Assembly (NCBI GenBank): GCA_016199545.1
Contig: JACQGN010000320.1
Coordinates: 1 to 38,987 of the forward strand
From: Betaproteobacteria bacterium
GTDB taxonomy: Bacteria > Pseudomonadota > Gammaproteobacteria > Burkholderiales > SG8-41
Length of the DNA stretch: 38,987 nucleotides
Direction of reading: 5' to 3'
Below, piece by piece: positions 17,054 through 24,517 of this stretch (positions are counted from its first letter, which is position 1; each line of letters begins with the position of its first letter). The position numbers were made by a program, and so were the translations under genes. The notes under the pieces are model-generated. The model saw only the letters and a list, made by a program, of their open reading frames with translations. It had not been told where the DNA came from and made no database searches.

Positions 17054-18088
17054 TCACATCCGGCTCCTCCGGGGACGCAGCAGCTTGTAGGCTTCGTACC
17101 AAGCGATGCCAGCGACCCCCGCGGCGGCGGCGATTGCGATCTGCCCGGCAGAAAGCGGCGCGAAGCGGAAGATGTCCGCGACTGTCGGCACGTAGATTGC
17201 GAGCGCGAGCGCGGCAAGCGTTCCCCCGGTGATCCACCAGAGTGCCGCGTTCGGCTTGCGCAGCGAGCCGACGATGGTGAGATGGCGCGAACGCACGGCG
17301 TGGATCATCGCCACGTTCGCGAACACTATGGCCGCGAATCCGAGCGCACGCAATTCCCCTTCGGGGTAGCCGTCGCGCGCACCCCACCAATAGACCGGCC
17401 GCCCGGCCTGCTTGGGGATGAAGTAATACATCATGCCGAGAAACCCGGCGGTGAGGAAGAAGCCGACCGCATTGTGGCCGTACCACCACTGCACCATCGC
17501 GTCCTGCGCGCCGGCGTAGGCCGAGTACGACTTCCAGAAGCCGGCCGGCACTGCCGCGCTGTTCACGATATGCAGGATCGCTACCGTGATGATGAATGCA
17601 CCAAAGAACCAGTTGGCGACGTAGATGTGCGGTATTTTGCGCTTGGCGAGGGTGCCGAAGAACACCACCGCGTACGCCACCCAGACCAGCGCGATGAGGA
17701 TGTCGATCGGCCACTCGAGCTCGGCGTACTCCTTGCCGGAGGTGTAGCCGAGCGGCAGGGTCACCGCCGCGAGAACGATGATGGCCTGCCAACCCCAGAA
17801 CGTGAACGCCGCCAGCCCGCCGGAAAACAGGCGCGTGTGGCAGGTGCGCTGCACCACGTAATACGAAGTGGCGAACAGCGCGCTGCCGCCGAACGCGAAA
17901 ATGACCGCGTTGGTGTGCAGCGGACGCAGCCGGCCGTAGGTGAGCCACGGCACGTTGAAGTTGAGTTCGGGCCAGATCAGTTGAGCGGCGATGATGACGC
18001 CGACCAGCATCCCCACGACCCCCCAGACGACGGTCATGACCGCGAACTGCCGCACGACCTTGTAGTTGTAGGTGCTGCCAGCATCCAT
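17054..18088 (-). CDS. Chimera: CcoN N-terminal part fused to a P-type ATPase C-terminus
   Basis: 344 residues in one open frame. Residues 1 to about 233 are cytochrome cbb3 oxidase subunit I (CcoN): heme-b ligand His58 in [14 protein letters not shown], CuB ligand His205 in [18 protein letters not shown], and the family end KQAGRPVY. From about residue 235 ([13 protein letters not shown]) to the end the sequence is of another family: [17 protein letters not shown], then [21 protein letters not shown], then RFAPLS. This matches the C-terminal membrane domain of P-type cation ATPases. The remaining CuB histidines, the cross-linked Tyr and the heme histidines of CcoN are missing, so oxidase activity is not possible. 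An FNR box at 18150-18163 suggests the oxidase promoter is intact. No ccoO, ccoQ or ccoP follows. It is probably a deletion fusion; a metagenome misjoin cannot be excluded. Confidence 0.8.
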   Translation of the reverse strand: MDAGSTYNYKVVRQFAVMTVVWGVVGMLVGVIIAAQLIWPELNFNVPWLTYGRLRPLHTNAVIFAFGGSALFATSYYVVQRTCHTRLFSGGLAAFTFWGWQAIIVLAAVTLPLGYTSGKEYAELEWPIDILIALVWVAYAVVFFGTLAKRKIPHIYVANWFFGAFIITVAILHIVNSAAVPAGFWKSYSAYAGAQDAMVQWWYGHNAVGFFLTAGFLGMMYYFIPKQAGRPVYWWGARDGYPEGELRALGFAAIVFANVAMIHAVRSRHLTIVGSLRKPNAALWWITGGTLAALALAIYVPTVADIFRFAPLSAGQIAIAAAAGVAGIAWYEAYKLLRPRRSRM

Positions 18089-18149
18089 TGCCGGGTATCC
18101 TCGCGCTGAATCGCTGCGTGCATGGTACGGAGGGGGCCGGTTACCGGGT

Positions 18150-18163
18150 TTGATCTATGTCAA
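18150..18163. promoter_or_regulatory. FNR box upstream of the CcoN chimera
   Basis: TTGATCTATGTCAA matches the FNR consensus in nine of ten positions. It lies 62 bases before the start of the minus-strand gene at 18088, an expected activation distance for cbb3 oxidase operons. Confidence 0.75.
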
Positions 18164-18229
18164 CCGCAGCCCTGCCCTGCCGGTCAGGCCATGCACCGCG
18201 CTCCATCCGGCGTGCCGGTCCCACGGCAT

Positions 18230-18243
18230 TTGATCAGGATCAA
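18230..18243. promoter_or_regulatory. FNR box upstream of the universal stress protein
   Basis: TTGATCAGGATCAA is a perfect match to TTGAT-N4-ATCAA. It lies 71 bases before the start of usp at 18314. Usp genes are common members of FNR/ANR regulons in proteobacteria. Confidence 0.82.
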
Positions 18244-18313
18244 GGCCGCGCGCTCTCCAGATGCTAGATTGCACTTGCACAATACGATCGATGTGGAGCG
18301 GAAGGAGGTAGCC

Positions 18314-18757
18314 ATGTACAAGAACATACTCGTGCCGATCGACGGATCCGCGCTGTCACGTTCGGCGGCAAGGGAAGCCGTGGCGTTCGCCAAGGCACAG
18401 GGAGCGAAGGTCGTGGGATTCTACGTGGCGCCCGCGTACCAGCCCAACGTTTATGCAGACTTCGTGCCGGCGAGCTTCGTGTCGCCCAAGGAATACGACG
18501 AGCTGGCAAAGAAGACTGCGGATAAGTACCTCTCGGTGGTGGAGAAGGCGGCCAAGGCGGCGGGCGTCTCCTGCACGTGCGCGCACGCCATGAGCGACCT
18601 GCCGTACGAGGAAATCATCAAGGCCGCGCAGCGCCACAAGTGCGATCTCATCTTCATGGCTTCGCACGGGCGCTCCGGCATCGCCCGGCTGCTCCTCGGC
18701 AGCCAGACCAGCAAGGTGCTTGCCCACACCAAAGTTCCGGTATTGGTACACCGTTAA
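18314..18757 (+). CDS. Universal stress protein, UspA family
   Basis: A 147-residue cytosolic protein with one Usp domain. The N-terminal strand and loop MYKNILVPIDGSALS and the C-terminal nucleotide-binding signature SHGRSGIARLLLGSQTS are clear. The latter fits the ATP-binding pattern G-x2-G-x9-G(S/T) except that the first Gly is Ala. Usp proteins of this type accumulate under oxygen limitation or energy stress. A perfect Shine-Dalgarno (AAGGAGGT) lies six bases before ATG 18314. The FNR box at 18230-18243 indicates anaerobic induction. The DUF883 gene follows on the same strand after 17 bases and may be co-transcribed. Confidence 0.92.
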   Translation: MYKNILVPIDGSALSRSAAREAVAFAKAQGAKVVGFYVAPAYQPNVYADFVPASFVSPKEYDELAKKTADKYLSVVEKAAKAAGVSCTCAHAMSDLPYEEIIKAAQRHKCDLIFMASHGRSGIARLLLGSQTSKVLAHTKVPVLVHR

Positions 18758-18774
18758 CCGAAATGGAGATTCAT

Positions 18775-19026
18775 ATGAATGCGCCCGCGGAAAAACTGGT
18801 AATCGATTTCAAGACCCTGATCGCCGATACCGAAGACCTCTTGAAGGCAAGTGCCGGCAGCGCCGGCGAAAAACTCGCCGATGCCCGCGTCAAGGCCCAG
18901 CAGGCCCTGGCCGAGGCGCGAGGCGTGGGTGAATGGGGTCGGAGTAACGTGGGTGAATGGGGTCGGAGTAACATTTCCCCGGTGCATCGGGACGATCCAG
19001 CCGGCCGAACGGAAATGTTACTCTGA
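18775..19026 (+). pseudogene. DUF883 (ElaB/YqjD-like) gene truncated by a repeat
   Basis: The first 50 or so codons encode a typical DUF883 N-terminus: APAEKLVIDFKTLIADTEDLLKA, then a charged helix with [18 protein letters not shown]. This family normally has about 100 residues, including a C-terminal membrane helix that anchors the protein, often with ribosomes, at the inner membrane. Here coding passes at 18925 into a repeat; the remaining codons (GEWGRSN twice) are repeat sequence, ending at 19026. The anchor is lost, so the product is probably non-functional. GGAG precedes the ATG at 18775. Confidence 0.82.
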
Positions 19027-19037
19027 CCCCATTTACC
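18925..19037. repeat. REP-like element with a 24-base tandem duplication
   Basis: A 24-base unit, GTGGGTGAATGGGGTCGGAG plus TAAC, occurs twice in tandem (18925-18948, 18949-18972). The right end (19011-19037) is an inverted copy of the left arm: GGAAATGTTACTCTGACCCC then ATTTACC. It resembles REP/MITE sequences of the AATGGGGTCAGAGTAAC family. It cuts the DUF883 gene and ends exactly at the start codon of glgC (19038). Confidence 0.75.
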
Positions 19038-20321
19038 ATGCGTACGGAGCCCGACATCGGCCGCGTCGTCAGCCAGCTCACGAAGGATTCCTTCGCGCTG
19101 ATCCTCGCCGGCGGGCGGGGCACCCGCCTGATGCAATTGACCGACGAGCGCGCCAAGCCGGCGGTGCCGTTCGGCGGCAAGTTCCGTCTCATCGACTTCA
19201 CCCTGTCCAACTGCGTGAACTCCGGCCTGCGCCGCATCGGCGTGGCGACGCAGTACAAGGCGCACAGCCTGATCCGGCACATCCAGCGCGGCTGGAGTTT
19301 TCTCGACGGGCGGTTCAACGAGTTCGTCCAGCTCCTGCCGGCCCAGCAGCAGGTGCGGGAAGCATGGTACGAAGGCACGGCGGATGCCGTATTCCAGAAT
19401 ATCGGGCTGCTGCGCCGGCATGCCCCGCCCCTGGTGGTCATCCTTTCCGGGGATCACATCTACAAGATGGACTATGGGAGGCTGATCGCGTCGCATATCA
19501 CGCAGCAGGCCGACATGACGGTGGCCTGCGTCGAAATTCCGGTCGCGGAGGCCGCGGGACTTGGCGTGATGAGCGTCAGCGCCGACTGGCGCGTGACCGG
19601 GTTCGCGGAAAAGCCGGCCGCGCCGGAGCCCATGCCGGGCCGGCCCGGTTTCGCCCTGGTCAACATGGGGGTCTACGTCTTCAACGCCGAATTCCTGTAC
19701 GAGCAACTGATCCGCGATGCCGACGATCCGCGCTCGCAACATGACTTCGGCAGGAACGTGATTCCCCACATCGTGCCCCGCTACCGCGTCTACGCCCACC
19801 GCTTCACCGAAAGTTGCGTCGGGATGCAGCCCGACGGCACCCCGTACTGGCGCGACGTAGGGACGATCGATGCCTACTGGGAGGCCAACGTGGACCTCGC
19901 CCGGGTCGTCCCGGCGCTCAACCTCTACGACGCCTCGTGGCCGATCTGGACCCACCAGGAGCAGTTGCCGCCCGCGAAGTTCGTATTCGACGATGAGGCG
20001 CGCCGCGGCATGGCCGTGGATTCTCTGGTGTCCGGGGGATGCATCGTGAGCGGCGCGCTGGTGCGGCGCTCCGTGCTGTTCTCGGGCGTGCGGGTGAACC
20101 ACTACAGCAGGGTCGAGGATTCGGTGATCCTTCCCCAGTGCGAAATCGGCAGCGACGTGGTCCTCAAGCGCGTCGTGCTGGACCGGGGATGCCGCATTCC
20201 CGACGGCAGCCGGATCGGCGTGGACGCAGCGTGGGATCGCGAGCGCTTCCACGTGTCCGAGCGTGGCGTGACCCTGGTCACGCCGGCGATGCTCGGACAG
20301 CCGGTTTTTGCCGTGCGTTGA
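19038..20321 (+). CDS. glgC: Glucose-1-phosphate adenylyltransferase (ADP-glucose pyrophosphorylase)
   Basis: A 427-residue enzyme that makes ADP-glucose from glucose-1-phosphate and ATP, the committed step of bacterial glycogen synthesis. The N-terminus has the nucleotide-binding loop [26 protein letters not shown]. Catalytic-region motifs are [28 protein letters not shown] and [14 protein letters not shown]. The C-terminus has the left-handed beta-helix hexapeptide pattern ([21 protein letters not shown]). All key segments are present. The ATG at 19038 follows the repeat boundary at 19037, so the native ribosome site and promoter seem to have been replaced. Other glg genes are not in the window. 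Confidence 0.95.
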   Translation: MRTEPDIGRVVSQLTKDSFALILAGGRGTRLMQLTDERAKPAVPFGGKFRLIDFTLSNCVNSGLRRIGVATQYKAHSLIRHIQRGWSFLDGRFNEFVQLLPAQQQVREAWYEGTADAVFQNIGLLRRHAPPLVVILSGDHIYKMDYGRLIASHITQQADMTVACVEIPVAEAAGLGVMSVSADWRVTGFAEKPAAPEPMPGRPGFALVNMGVYVFNAEFLYEQLIRDADDPRSQHDFGRNVIPHIVPRYRVYAHRFTESCVGMQPDGTPYWRDVGTIDAYWEANVDLARVVPALNLYDASWPIWTHQEQLPPAKFVFDDEARRGMAVDSLVSGGCIVSGALVRRSVLFSGVRVNHYSRVEDSVILPQCEIGSDVVLKRVVLDRGCRIPDGSRIGVDAAWDRERFHVSERGVTLVTPAMLGQPVFAVR

Positions 20322-20339
20322 CGCGTGCCCGCGGCCTGT

Positions 20340-20457
20340 GTCATCGCGAGGACAGCCGTCAGCCGCGAGCAAAGCGTGGCGGTCAGCTGACGAAGCGACC
20401 CCGCGGCGGGCGCGGTTACGTTGTCCACGACGAGATTGCGTCGTGCCTCGCAATGAC
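20340..20457. repeat. GTCATTGCGAGG terminal-inverted-repeat element, copy 2
   Basis: The left end is GTCATCGCGAGG (20340-20351) and the right end CCTCGCAATGAC (20446-20457), the same ends as copy 1 at 9735-9835. It is 118 bases and non-coding. It lies in the gap between the converging glgC and FNR-paralogue genes. Confidence 0.75.
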
Positions 20458-20460
20458 GGA

Positions 20461-21246
20461 TCAGCAGCCGGCCGTCTCCATCAGCGCGCCCATGTTCTTC
20501 AACTCGATATCGCGCTGACGCACGGCGAGGTGTCCCTCGCGCTGAAAACGTGACAGCGTCCGGCTCACCGTTTCCAGCGTGAGGCCGAGATAGCTGCCGA
20601 TTTCCTCCCGCGTCATGCGCAATACGAAGCGCTCCGGGGAAAACCCCAGGCGCTGGTAGCGCCGCGACAGGTTGAGGAGGAACGTCGCGAGGCGCTGCTC
20701 CGCGGTCATCACGCCCAGCAGCAGCATGAGGCCTTGGTCGCGGGAAATGTCGCGCGACAGCAGCCGGAATAGCTGGTGGCGCAGCTCCGGGAATTTTTGC
20801 CCCGCGGCCTCGAGCCGCGCGAACGGAATCACGCACGCTTCGCTATCCTCCAGCGCCACCGCCTCATAGCTGTGCTTCGCGCTGTCGATGGCGTCAAGCC
20901 CGACCAGCTCCCCGGGCAGGTGGAAGCCGGTAATCTTCTCCTCGCCATGCGTCAGCCGGCCGACGGTCTTGAAGCCGCCGCTATGCACCACGTAGAGCGC
21001 CTCGAACCGGTCGCCCGCGCGATACAGTGTTGCGCCCCGCGAGAGCTTCCGCCGCATCGAGATCAACTCGTCAAACATCCCGAGTTCGCGATCCGGCACC
21101 ACGTTGGCCAGGCAGACTTTCCGATGGTAGCAGCCGGAGCAGTTCACCGCAGCACGGCTTTGCGCGACTGCACGAGAAACAAAGCTGAATGCGTCGTTGC
21201 GGGGAAAGGCCCAGGCGGGCTGGTGAAGTGCGGCACTCATGGACAT
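20461..21246 (-). CDS. FNR-type regulator, second paralogue
   Basis: A 261-residue Crp/Fnr-family regulator. Cys36, Cys39 and Cys45 (NCSGCYHRKVC) and the Cys in EACVIPF can ligate a [4Fe-4S] cluster, so it should also sense O2. The effector domain (RKLSRGATLYRAGD, GFHLPGELVGLDAI) and the helix-turn-helix (TREEIGSYLGLTLETVSRTLSRFQ) are intact, with the same Glu-x2-Ser-Arg recognition set as the first FNR. The start at 21246 is preferred because AGGAGG stands four bases before the ATG; longer readings run antisense-like through the next gene. It converges with glgC, and the response-regulator gene lies 41 bases upstream on the same strand. Confidence 0.92.
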   Translation of the reverse strand: MSMSAALHQPAWAFPRNDAFSFVSRAVAQSRAAVNCSGCYHRKVCLANVVPDRELGMFDELISMRRKLSRGATLYRAGDRFEALYVVHSGGFKTVGRLTHGEEKITGFHLPGELVGLDAIDSAKHSYEAVALEDSEACVIPFARLEAAGQKFPELRHQLFRLLSRDISRDQGLMLLLGVMTAEQRLATFLLNLSRRYQRLGFSPERFVLRMTREEIGSYLGLTLETVSRTLSRFQREGHLAVRQRDIELKNMGALMETAGC

Positions 21247-21287
21247 GTTGCCTCCTGTCGGTTCGGTCACAATGGCGTAGCGTTGCA

Positions 21288-21701
21288 TTACGATTCCTCG
21301 GACCCATTCAGCGCCAGGCGCCCCAGGATCTCCGGAATCCGTTCGAAATCGGCGGATTTGTCGAGGAAGTATTCGGCGCCGGCGTCGGCAGCCGCAGTGC
21401 GGTGCTGGGCAGAGGTGTAATTGGTCAGCACGATGCCCCTGAGATTCACGAGCAGTTGTTTGACCGCGGCGAGCACCTTGATGCCGCTGCCGTCGGGAAG
21501 ATGGACGTCGAGGATCGCCACGTCGGGGCGAGTGGCCATGATCCCGGCGAGGGCCGCCTCGCAGGTCCCGGCTTCGCCCACCACCTCCATGTCCTCGAGG
21601 TCGCGGATCATTTCGATCAACCGCTCGCGCACGGCCGCAGAGTCTTCGACCACGAAGATTTTCAGGCCGTGGTTTCCGGATTGACGTTGGCTGTACGGCA
21701 T
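21288..21701 (-). CDS. Single-domain response regulator
   Basis: A 137-residue CheY-like receiver with no output domain. The phosphorylation site is Asp65 in AILDVHLPDG, the switch Thr is in VLTNYT, and Lys115 is in FLDKSADF. The acid pair near the N-terminus is VVEDS. Such proteins act in phosphorelays or by binding other proteins. It lies 41 bases upstream of the second FNR and about 350 bases from the kinase/regulator pair at 21933-23883, so it could take part in the same pathway. No partner kinase is fixed by sequence. Confidence 0.88.
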   Translation of the reverse strand: MPYSQRQSGNHGLKIFVVEDSAAVRERLIEMIRDLEDMEVVGEAGTCEAALAGIMATRPDVAILDVHLPDGSGIKVLAAVKQLLVNLRGIVLTNYTSAQHRTAAADAGAEYFLDKSADFERIPEILGRLALNGSEES

Positions 21702-21779
21702 GTGCGTGAGAATGCCGCAGGCGCGCGTGTTCGGCCATCGGCGCGGCTCTGAAAAAACCCTAGGAATGAGCGCAGCGGC

Positions 21780-21834
21780 GTAGGAATCGTCCTACAGGCG
21801 GCTGCGGGCCTGGAGCGCCGACCCGCAGCCGCCT
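21780..21834. terminator. Inverted repeats between two response-regulator genes
   Basis: A strong 13-base stem (AGGCGGCTGCGGG 21796-21808 with its complement 21822-21834) follows a short palindrome, GTAGGA-N4-TCCTAC (21780-21795). The long stem could end transcription of the NarL-type gene, whose stop lies at 21933. No T-run follows on either strand, so a regulatory or repeat role is equally possible. Confidence 0.4.
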
Positions 21835-21932
21835 AATATCCTTCAACGGTGGAATTGCGGCAGGCTGTCGCTGAGAATACCGCCGATGAAAATCTTGTTA
21901 AGGAATGAGTCGAGCGCCGGCCCGACACATTC

Positions 21933-22586
21933 CTAAGCGGCGGGCCCGCCGCCTTCGTCCAGCAGCCTGTGCTCCAGTGCGTAGCGGATCAGTTCCGCCG
22001 CGTTTGCGAGGCCCATCTTCTCCATGATGTGGGTCTTGTGCGTGCTCACCGTCTTGATGCTGAGCGAAAGCTTTCTTGCGACTTCACTGACGGACGCCCC
22101 GCCGGCGATCATCCGGAACACCTGAAACTCCCGGTCCGTGAGCAGGGTGTGCGGCAGCGCCCCGGAGTCGCGGTTCGCATCGAGCGCCAGACGTTGCGCG
22201 GTTTCCGGGGTGACGTACGCCCCGCCGGACGCAATGCGCCTGATCGCGGCAATCAGTTCATCCGGTGCGGTCTCCTTGGTGAGATAGCCCGAAGCGCCGG
22301 CCCGCAGCGCGCGCACCGCCCATTGCTCCTCGCTGTGCATGCTGAGCATGAGTATCCTCAGCTTCGGCCTTTCCGCCTTGACGAGCCTGATCAACTCGAT
22401 GCCGCTCCTGCCCGGCATCGACATATCGAGCACCGCGACATCGTAGTCGGCGTCGCGAATGCGCTCCAGCACCTCGTGCCCGTTGGTTGCTTCCCCCGCC
22501 ACCGTGATGTCTGCGGTGCCGGACAGCAGTTCCCTGAGCCCGGCCCTTACGACGTGGTGATCGTCAGCCAGCAGTACCCGTACCAT
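21933..22586 (-). CDS. NarL/FixJ-family response regulator
   Basis: A 217-residue regulator with an N-terminal receiver (VRVLLADDHHVVRAGL; phospho-acceptor Asp54 in AVLDMSMPG; Lys in GYLTKETAPDEL) and a C-terminal LuxR-type helix-turn-helix (LTDREFQVFRMIAGGASVSEVARKL, then SIKTVSTHKTHIMEKM). It should activate or repress target promoters after phosphorylation. Its ATG at 22586 lies inside the end of the kinase gene (23-base overlap), so the two form one translation-coupled two-component system. Targets are not visible. Confidence 0.93.
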   Translation of the reverse strand: MVRVLLADDHHVVRAGLRELLSGTADITVAGEATNGHEVLERIRDADYDVAVLDMSMPGRSGIELIRLVKAERPKLRILMLSMHSEEQWAVRALRAGASGYLTKETAPDELIAAIRRIASGGAYVTPETAQRLALDANRDSGALPHTLLTDREFQVFRMIAGGASVSEVARKLSLSIKTVSTHKTHIMEKMGLANAAELIRYALEHRLLDEGGGPAA

Positions 22587-23883
22587 GTGCCGCCTCCCGC
22601 CGGCGATAACGCCCGCCCGGGATCACGATTTCGACCAGCGTCCCGCCGGACTCGAGACGCTCGATGCGCGCATCACCGCCGAGGGTGCGTGCGCGTTCGC
22701 GGATGCCCAGCACACCGTAGGACTTGCGGCGTGCCGCGGCTTCCGCGTCGTAACCCTTGCCATTATCGCGTACGGTCAGCACGAGCCTCGCGTCGTCGAC
22801 CGCGATCGCCACCTGCACCTCCTTCGCCTCGGCGTGGCGCGCGACGTTCGTGAGCGCCTCCTGCGCCATGCGGTAGAGGGAACTCGCCGCGGGCTCGCCC
22901 AGCTCGATCCCGGCCTCCTCCGCATCGAGGCTCACGACGATGCCGGTGCGCTGGGACAGTTCGTGCAAGAGATGCTCCAGCGCGGGCACCAGGCCCAGAT
23001 CGTCGAGCATGACCGGGCGCAGGTCGGCCGCGATGCGCCGCACCGCCGCCACCGTGGTGTCGACCACGCCCTTCATCCGGTCGGTCCGGGCGTGAAGCTG
23101 GGCGTGTTCCTGCGGCAGCCGCGACGCGAGCCATGAGATGTCCATCTTGAGCGCGGTCAGCCATTGCGCCAGTTCGTCGTGCAGTTCGCGCGCCACCCGC
23201 AGCCGCTCGGCCTCGCGCACTTCGTGCATCGCGGCCGACAGTTCGCGCAGTTCCTGGTGCGAGCGCTCCACCGCATCCTCGGCGCGCCGGCGCGCGGTGA
23301 TATCGCGCAGAATCACGGTGTAGAGCTTTCTGCCTTCGGTCACGAGTTGCGAGATCGAAGCGTCGATCGGAAACTCCGTCCCGTCCGCGCGCACCCCGAA
23401 CAACGCGAGTCGCGCGCCCATCATGCGCGTGGTAGTTCCGGTTGCGCCGAATTTCTCAATGTGACCCCGGTGCGCCGCGCGGAAGCGCTCCGGAATGAAG
23501 CGGTCGAGCGGACCGCCGATCGCCGCCGCTGCGGAACAGCCAAAGACCTTCTCTGCCGCCGCGTTGAACAGCACGATGTCCTGCTTTTCGTCCACCGTGA
23601 CGATGGCGTCCATCGCCGACTCGATGATGCCCTGCAGCCGCGCCGCGTCATTGCGTACCTGCCCTGCAAGCGCATCGTCGATGCGGCGTTGCCCCAACCA
23701 CAGCAACATACCAAGCGCAATGAGCGCTGCAAGCGCTGCCGCACCGGCGCCGAACCACCACAGGTCATGCTGCCACCCGGCAAAGATGATGACGGTAGTG
23801 GAGAGAAGGATGATGATGAGGCCGATCCCGGCCGTCAGTATCGGGCGGCGCAAAGCCGTTCTGAGAATATCCTGCGTTGCCAC
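22564..23883 (-). CDS. Membrane PAS-domain histidine kinase (HisKA_3 type)
   Basis: A 439-residue inner-membrane kinase. Two membrane helices lie near residues 16-36 and 43-64 with almost no periplasmic loop. A PAS domain (about 80-200; AIVTVDEKQDIVLFNAAAEKVFG) follows, then the HisKA_3 dimerisation helix with phospho-acceptor His235 (VARELHDELAQW). The ATP domain has EALTNVARHAEA and VRDNGKGYD, and ends near GTLVEIVIPG. This architecture belongs to the NarX/DegS group. The short periplasmic part suggests sensing in the membrane or by PAS. The start is GTG at 23883, the only reasonable start before the first membrane helix. Confidence 0.92.
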   Translation of the reverse strand: MATQDILRTALRRPILTAGIGLIIILLSTTVIIFAGWQHDLWWFGAGAAALAALIALGMLLWLGQRRIDDALAGQVRNDAARLQGIIESAMDAIVTVDEKQDIVLFNAAAEKVFGCSAAAAIGGPLDRFIPERFRAAHRGHIEKFGATGTTTRMMGARLALFGVRADGTEFPIDASISQLVTEGRKLYTVILRDITARRRAEDAVERSHQELRELSAAMHEVREAERLRVARELHDELAQWLTALKMDISWLASRLPQEHAQLHARTDRMKGVVDTTVAAVRRIAADLRPVMLDDLGLVPALEHLLHELSQRTGIVVSLDAEEAGIELGEPAASSLYRMAQEALTNVARHAEAKEVQVAIAVDDARLVLTVRDNGKGYDAEAAARRKSYGVLGIRERARTLGGDARIERLESGGTLVEIVIPGGRYRRREAAHGTGTAG

Positions 23884-23949
23884 GTGCCGGATCGCGGCGC
23901 CCTCTGGCGCGTCGATGTCCTCGGGAAAATCGTGGCGCTAGTATAGCTT

Positions 23950-23997
23950 AGAGCCTATTTCATAATGAACCGCGTGGGTCATTATGAAACAGGCTCT
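23950..23997. repeat. 19-base-stem palindrome at the edge of the modification island
   Basis: AGAGCCTATTTCATAATGA (23950-23968) and TCATTATGAAACAGGCTCT (23979-23997) are complementary with one mismatch, around a 10-base loop. It is more AT-rich than its surroundings. It could be a transposon-end remnant or a bidirectional terminator between the kinase and the nuclease gene. Confidence 0.6.
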
Positions 23998-24037
23998 TAG
24001 TCGTCCTTTCGGTCATTTCCGCGTGCGCATATAACGG

Positions 24038-24517
24038 TTACCGAGTCTTGAACTCGGCCAGCCGGCTGCATTCAACCAGGCGATCGAGGGTGGAGAGCGT
24101 GAATACCTTGCCGCGAGTGGCCAGGAGAAGTTTCTTCATGTCTTCGCGACGGACCTTGAAGCCGCGGCCCGCGATGCAGGCGATGACCTCAAACCGCGGA
24201 GGCTCGTGCAGCTGCCGGCCTTGCATGCTGAGGGACGCGAGGTGCTGGACGCGTGTCACTTTATCCCGCGCCGTGCCGTCGTCTTCGGTGAGCTTTGCTT
24301 CGATCACGACTTGCGAATTGAACTCGTCGGGCACGATGAAGTCGGGAGCCTGATCGAAGCCCGCAACCCGTTCGGCTCGCTTGGTTTTGCGGAAGCTGAT
24401 CCCGGCCCGGGACAGAACGGCTTCGATCGCAGATTCCACTACGTCACCGATCAACTCGGAAACGCTGTCGCGATGGCCGGCGAACGGGCGGCCAAGGAAA
24501 CGTTCGTAGAGCAACAT
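24038..24517 (-). CDS. Putative PD-(D/E)XK restriction endonuclease
   Basis: A 159-residue protein. The nuclease core is readable: APDFIVPDEF, then VVIEAKLTEDDGTARDKV, which gives the PD...(E)xK pattern of the PD-(D/E)XK superfamily. The Glu/Lys pair is in IEAK. The N-terminal helix region (SVSELIGDVVESAIEAVL) precedes it. The ATG at 24517 follows a TAA in its own frame, and 67 bases overlap the 3' end of the methyltransferase gene. Gene order (methyltransferase then nuclease, same strand) fits a type II restriction-modification pair, but the protein could also be a repair-type nuclease. The target site is unknown. Confidence 0.72.
   Translation of the reverse strand: MLLYERFLGRPFAGHRDSVSELIGDVVESAIEAVLSRAGISFRKTKRAERVAGFDQAPDFIVPDEFNSQVVIEAKLTEDDGTARDKVTRVQHLASLSMQGRQLHEPPRFEVIACIAGRGFKVRREDMKKLLLATRGKVFTLSTLDRLVECSRLAEFKTR

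Noticed and set aside
17054-18088. A functional cbb3 oxidase subunit I
   Set aside because: The CuB and heme histidines after residue 205 are missing and the end belongs to a P-type ATPase; no ccoO or ccoP is present.
18771-20453. A 560-codon minus-strand frame
   Set aside because: It is a shadow of glgC and the repeat; its composition is His/Arg-rich and it has no motif.
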